From positions 1 through 64,000 of the forward strand of contig JBDTZN010000003.1 of the NCBI GenBank assembly GCA_040005095.1: 64,000 nt of DNA, given 5' to 3'. The first letter of the stretch is position 1. Every line of letters starts with the position of its first letter. Positions 61,581-64,000 of this stretch are shown piece by piece. The notes under the pieces are model-generated. The model was given only the letters and a program-made list of their open reading frames with translations, was not told where the DNA came from and did not search any database. The position numbers were made by a program, and so were the translations under genes. The stretch is from UBA5186 sp040005095. Its GTDB lineage: Bacteria > Actinomycetota > Thermoleophilia > Gaiellales > Gaiellaceae.

Positions 61581-62881
61581 ATGGGTGCGCGGATCGAGCG
61601 GCTGAAACGGACGTTGCATGTGGGGCGCGTCGCGCGGCAGAGTGGTTTGCTGCGCGTGCTCGGCGAGATCGGCGTCGTCGGCGACCGGCCCGCCACGCGC
61701 GAAGGCGCGCGCAGGTTCCGGCTCGCGCTCGAGGAGCTTGGCACGACCTACATCAAGCTCGGCCAGCTCCTCTCGTCCCGTCCCGACCTGCTCCCAGACG
61801 TTTACATCGAGGAGCTCGACCGGCTCGTCGACCAGGTGCCACCCGTTCCGTTCGCGGAGATCGACCGGACGATTCGTGAGGAGCTGCCGGACGACGTGTT
61901 CACGAGCGTCGATCCGGAGCCGCTCGCGACCGCGGCCCTGGGTGACCGAGCGGGTGCTCGTGCTCGAGCGGATCGACGGCGAGAAGGTCAGCGAGGGCCA
62001 CGGGCTCTCGGAGGAGAGGAGCCGCGACCTGGCGCGTTCCTTCTTCCGCGCGTACGTGCACCAGGTGACCGTCGACGGCGTCTACCACGCTGATCCGCAC
62101 CGCGGAAACGTGCTCCTGACGCCCGACGGCCGGCTGGCGCTGCTGGACTTCGGCCTGCTCGGGCGGCTCGACGACGACACGCGGAGGAACCTCGCCCTGC
62201 TCCTGATGGCGGTGGCACAGAACCGCGCGGACGACGTCGCGGATCTCATCCTCTCCTTTCGCTCACCGACCTGTCCTCCAACGAGGCCGGTTTTCGCGCC
62301 GAGCTGCGCAGGAAGCTCCCCCGGTACCAGTGGCGCCCGCTCTCCGGGATTCAGGCGGGAGAGGCACTCGCCTACCTCCAGCGCATCTCGGTGCGGTATG
62401 CGATCCGCCTCCCGCCGAGCTTCGCACTCGTAGGGAAGACGCTGTCTCAGGCGACTCGATCGCGCGGATGCTCGACCCGGCGCTCGACCCGATTCAGTTG
62501 CTCGAGGAGGACGCGCTCGAGGGGATGATTATGGAGGCGGAGCGGCGCCTGGAGCCAGGCTCGCTCTTCTCGCTGCTCTTCACGCAACTCGAGCCGCTCG
62601 TGAAGATGCCACGGCACGTCAGCCACCTCGTCGGCCAGCTCGAGACCGGGACGATGAAGGTCGGGATCGTCCCGACCGACCTGGGCGAGATCGAGGCGGT
62701 CGCGCGGTCGGCGGCGAACCGGATTGGCGCAGCGCTGATCGTCGTGGGCCTGCTGATCTCGTCGGCCCTCCTCGCGCGTGTCCACGACCTGCCGTGGGTC
62801 GCGGCCGTCGGTTTCGTCCTCGCATCCGTCCTCGGGCTGTACATGGTCTGGAAGATCATTCGAACGCCCGGCGAGCTCTAG
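61581..62881 (+). pseudogene. Broken UbiB/ABC1 kinase-like gene
   Basis: The region encodes pieces of a UbiB-family kinase in three frames. Frame one (61581 to about 61945) has the KxGQ motif in TYIKLGQLLSSRPDLLPD and then stops resembling the family at PLATAA. Frame two continues with VLVLERIDGEKV, YHADPHRGNVLL and LALLDFGLLGRLDD to about 62258. Frame three reads LTDLSSNEAGFRAELRRKLP up to about 62450, and a last shift leads to RMLDPALDPIQLLEE and two terminal helices ending IRTPGEL. The A-rich loop and ATP-binding Lys region (about 100 residues) is missing at the first join. The gene cannot make a normal kinase as read. Confidence 0.85.
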
Positions 62882-62951
62882 GAGGGCTTCCGACCCGAAT
62901 CACGAACCTGACCGCGGGGGTGCCTACCAAGGCTCCTCCTCTCCCCTGACA

Positions 62952-62978
62952 GCGACGGCGGCCTATGGTCGCCGTCGC
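62952..62978 (+). terminator. Hairpin terminator upstream of selD
   Basis: A perfect 9-bp stem with a 9-nt loop, followed by CTTGTTCT on the plus strand. Confidence 0.55.
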
Positions 62979-63036
62979 CTTGTTCTGGGTCAGCCCCTCC
63001 GCCGTCCTCCGCCGTCAAGCGTCGCCTTTTGTCTGC

Positions 63037-63063
63037 GGGAATACTCGCGAACCGCGTAACGTC
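63037..63063 (+). promoter_or_regulatory. SigR-like promoter GGGAAT-N17-CGTC before selD
   Basis: GGGAAT (63037-63042) and CGTC (63060-63063) are 17 nt apart, the same geometry as the element before the SigR-like gene, which ends in CGTT. It would give a leader of about 50 nt before the GTG at 63122. Confidence 0.5.
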
Positions 63064-63121
63064 TCTAGACGAAACACGTCCGTATCCCTAGATTCTCAGT
63101 CCCCCAGTCCTGGAGACACGC

Positions 63122-64000
63122 GTGGAAGCTCACACCAGCGACGTCAAGCTCACCGACCTGGCCTCCTGCGGCGGTTGCGCCGCCAAGTACTCGGCAGCCC
63201 GCCTCGAACAGCTGCTGGCCGGCTTCGTGCCGATGGACGAGGAGAACCTGCTCGTCGGACTCGCGCCTGCCGACGACGCTGCCGTCTACCGCCTCGACGA
63301 GGAGCGCGCGCTGATCTTCACGCTCGACTTCTTCCCACCCGTCGTCGACGACCCCGGCGACTACGGCGCGATCGCCGCGACGAACGCGCTCAACGACGTC
63401 TTCGCGATGGGCGGCACGCCGCTCCTGGCCCTTTCGATCGCCGCGTTCCCCGAGGAGCTACCGGTTGAGATGCTCGGCGCGATCTTCGCTGCCGCGGACG
63501 CGCAGGTACGCGCGGCCGGCGGGCTGCTCGCGGGCGGGCACACGATTCGCGACGCCGAGCCGAAGTACGGGCTCGCGGTGGTCGGGACCGTCCACCCTGA
63601 CGGGATCTGGCCGAAGAACGGCGCGCAGCCGGGCGACGCCTTGTTCGTGACCAAGCCGCTCGGGACCGGGCTGATCATGACCGGCTGGAAGAAACAGCTC
63701 GCCGGCTCGCAGCAGCTCGAGCGCGCGATCGGCTGGATGCGCACGCTGAACAAGGATGCCGCCGAGGTCCTGCGCGGGCTCGCGCCGAACGCCGTAACCG
63801 ACGTCACCGGCTTCGGGCTCTTCGGCCACGCCCACGAGGTCGCCGAGCGGAGCGGCGTGCAGATCCGGCTCGAGTCTGGGCGATTCCCGGCGATCGACGG
63901 TGCGCTCGACATGGCGCGCAAGGGTGTGCGGACGAGCGGCGATCCGCGGAACCGCGACTTTGCGGCTCGACACGTTTCCTCCGAAGGCGTCTCGGAGGTG
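63122..64000 (+). CDS. selD: Selenide, water dikinase (selenophosphate synthetase), partial
   Basis: The first 293 residues are inside the window and the frame is open at the end. The N-terminal LASCGGCAAKYS carries the active-site Cys and Lys of SelD, here with Cys not selenocysteine. Later blocks GDYGAIAATNALNDVFAMGGTPLLALSI, GGHTIRDAEPKYGLAVVG, GLIMTGWKK and DVTGFGLFGHAHEVA match the family. It makes selenophosphate for selenocysteine or selenouridine. No tRNA-Sec was found in the window. Confidence 0.95.
   Translation, partial: MEAHTSDVKLTDLASCGGCAAKYSAARLEQLLAGFVPMDEENLLVGLAPADDAAVYRLDEERALIFTLDFFPPVVDDPGDYGAIAATNALNDVFAMGGTPLLALSIAAFPEELPVEMLGAIFAAADAQVRAAGGLLAGGHTIRDAEPKYGLAVVGTVHPDGIWPKNGAQPGDALFVTKPLGTGLIMTGWKKQLAGSQQLERAIGWMRTLNKDAAEVLRGLAPNAVTDVTGFGLFGHAHEVAERSGVQIRLESGRFPAIDGALDMARKGVRTSGDPRNRDFAARHVSSEGVSEV

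Larger units (their letters stand above)
62882..63121 (+). other. Intergenic region before selD
   Basis: About 240 nt without a gene. It holds a 9-bp hairpin GCGACGGCG-N9-CGCCGTCGC (62952-62978) followed by CTTGTTCT, a likely terminator, and a SigR-type promoter element near its end. Confidence 0.6.

Overview
This 64 kb window is GC-rich, densely packed bacterial chromosome. The style fits a deep-branching actinobacterium of the Thermoleophilia/Gaiella kind: two ECF sigma/zinc anti-sigma pairs including a SigR-like one, many GTG and some TTG starts, and operons chained by 4-nt ATGA/GTGA overlaps. The taxon is an inference; no rRNA or tRNA gene was found to test it. I saw no insertion sequence, prophage or CRISPR array.

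Layout. 1-6.4 kb: a secreted M23 peptidase, a LuxR-type response regulator, a membrane GAF-like protein and two divergent L,D-transpeptidases. 6.4-14.4 kb: a minus-strand run (iron-type ABC transporter, adenylate-forming ligase, SixA-like phosphatase, ABC-2 exporter) with the binding-protein gene divergent from it. 14.4-17.9 kb: PhzF-like protein, then a TPP-riboswitch-controlled NCS1 permease, PfkB kinase and Asp-box protein. 17.9-21.9 kb: molybdate regulator and modABC, then a GerMN/Gmad2 lipoprotein. 21.9-28.1 kb: aconitase, a single-domain response regulator, an HxlR regulator and Lon. 28.1-34.7 kb: an amidohydrolase and a three-subunit molybdenum hydroxylase with MocA-like cofactor gene and a cyclophilin lipoprotein. 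34.7-38.8 kb: two ECF sigma/anti-sigma pairs around a GCS2 ligase. 38.8-44.1 kb: flavin disulfide reductase, M24 peptidase, acetate transporter and acetyl-CoA synthetase. 44.1-58.8 kb: housekeeping and small-molecule genes (M16 protease, thioesterase, SIS protein, epimerase, PLP enzyme, OsmC, Mug-Nudix fusion, NAD synthetase, CAP protein, SDR, acyl-CoA synthetase, MFS exporter). 58.8-64 kb: a candidate small RNA, an XRE-TPR regulator with a tiny hydrophobic peptide gene behind it, a thioredoxin-like lipoprotein, a broken UbiB kinase gene and the start of selD.

How parts work together. Molybdate uptake (modABC) could feed the molybdenum hydroxylase and its MocA-type cofactor enzyme. SatP plus Acs form an acetate uptake and activation pair, with aconitase elsewhere in the window. 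The SigR-like sigma gene carries a GGGAAT-N17-CGTT promoter pointing at itself, and a near-identical element (GGGAAT-N17-CGTC) lies before selD.

Most notable signals. (1) The locus at 58.8-60.7 kb combines a strong promoter and terminator for a roughly 170-nt structured RNA, two GTGA...TCAC operator-like repeats, a divergent XRE-TPR regulator and a 39-residue hydrophobic peptide with a near-perfect ribosome site. This resembles peptide-sensing RRNPP modules but is not known to me in this setting. (2) About 18 gene starts have a TANNNT-like hexamer 6-8 nt upstream and no good ribosome site, pointing to widespread leaderless transcription. (3) Several genes are broken or frameshifted (FbpC-like ATPase C-terminus, UbiB, an SGNH-like remnant), which could be real decay or assembly indels.
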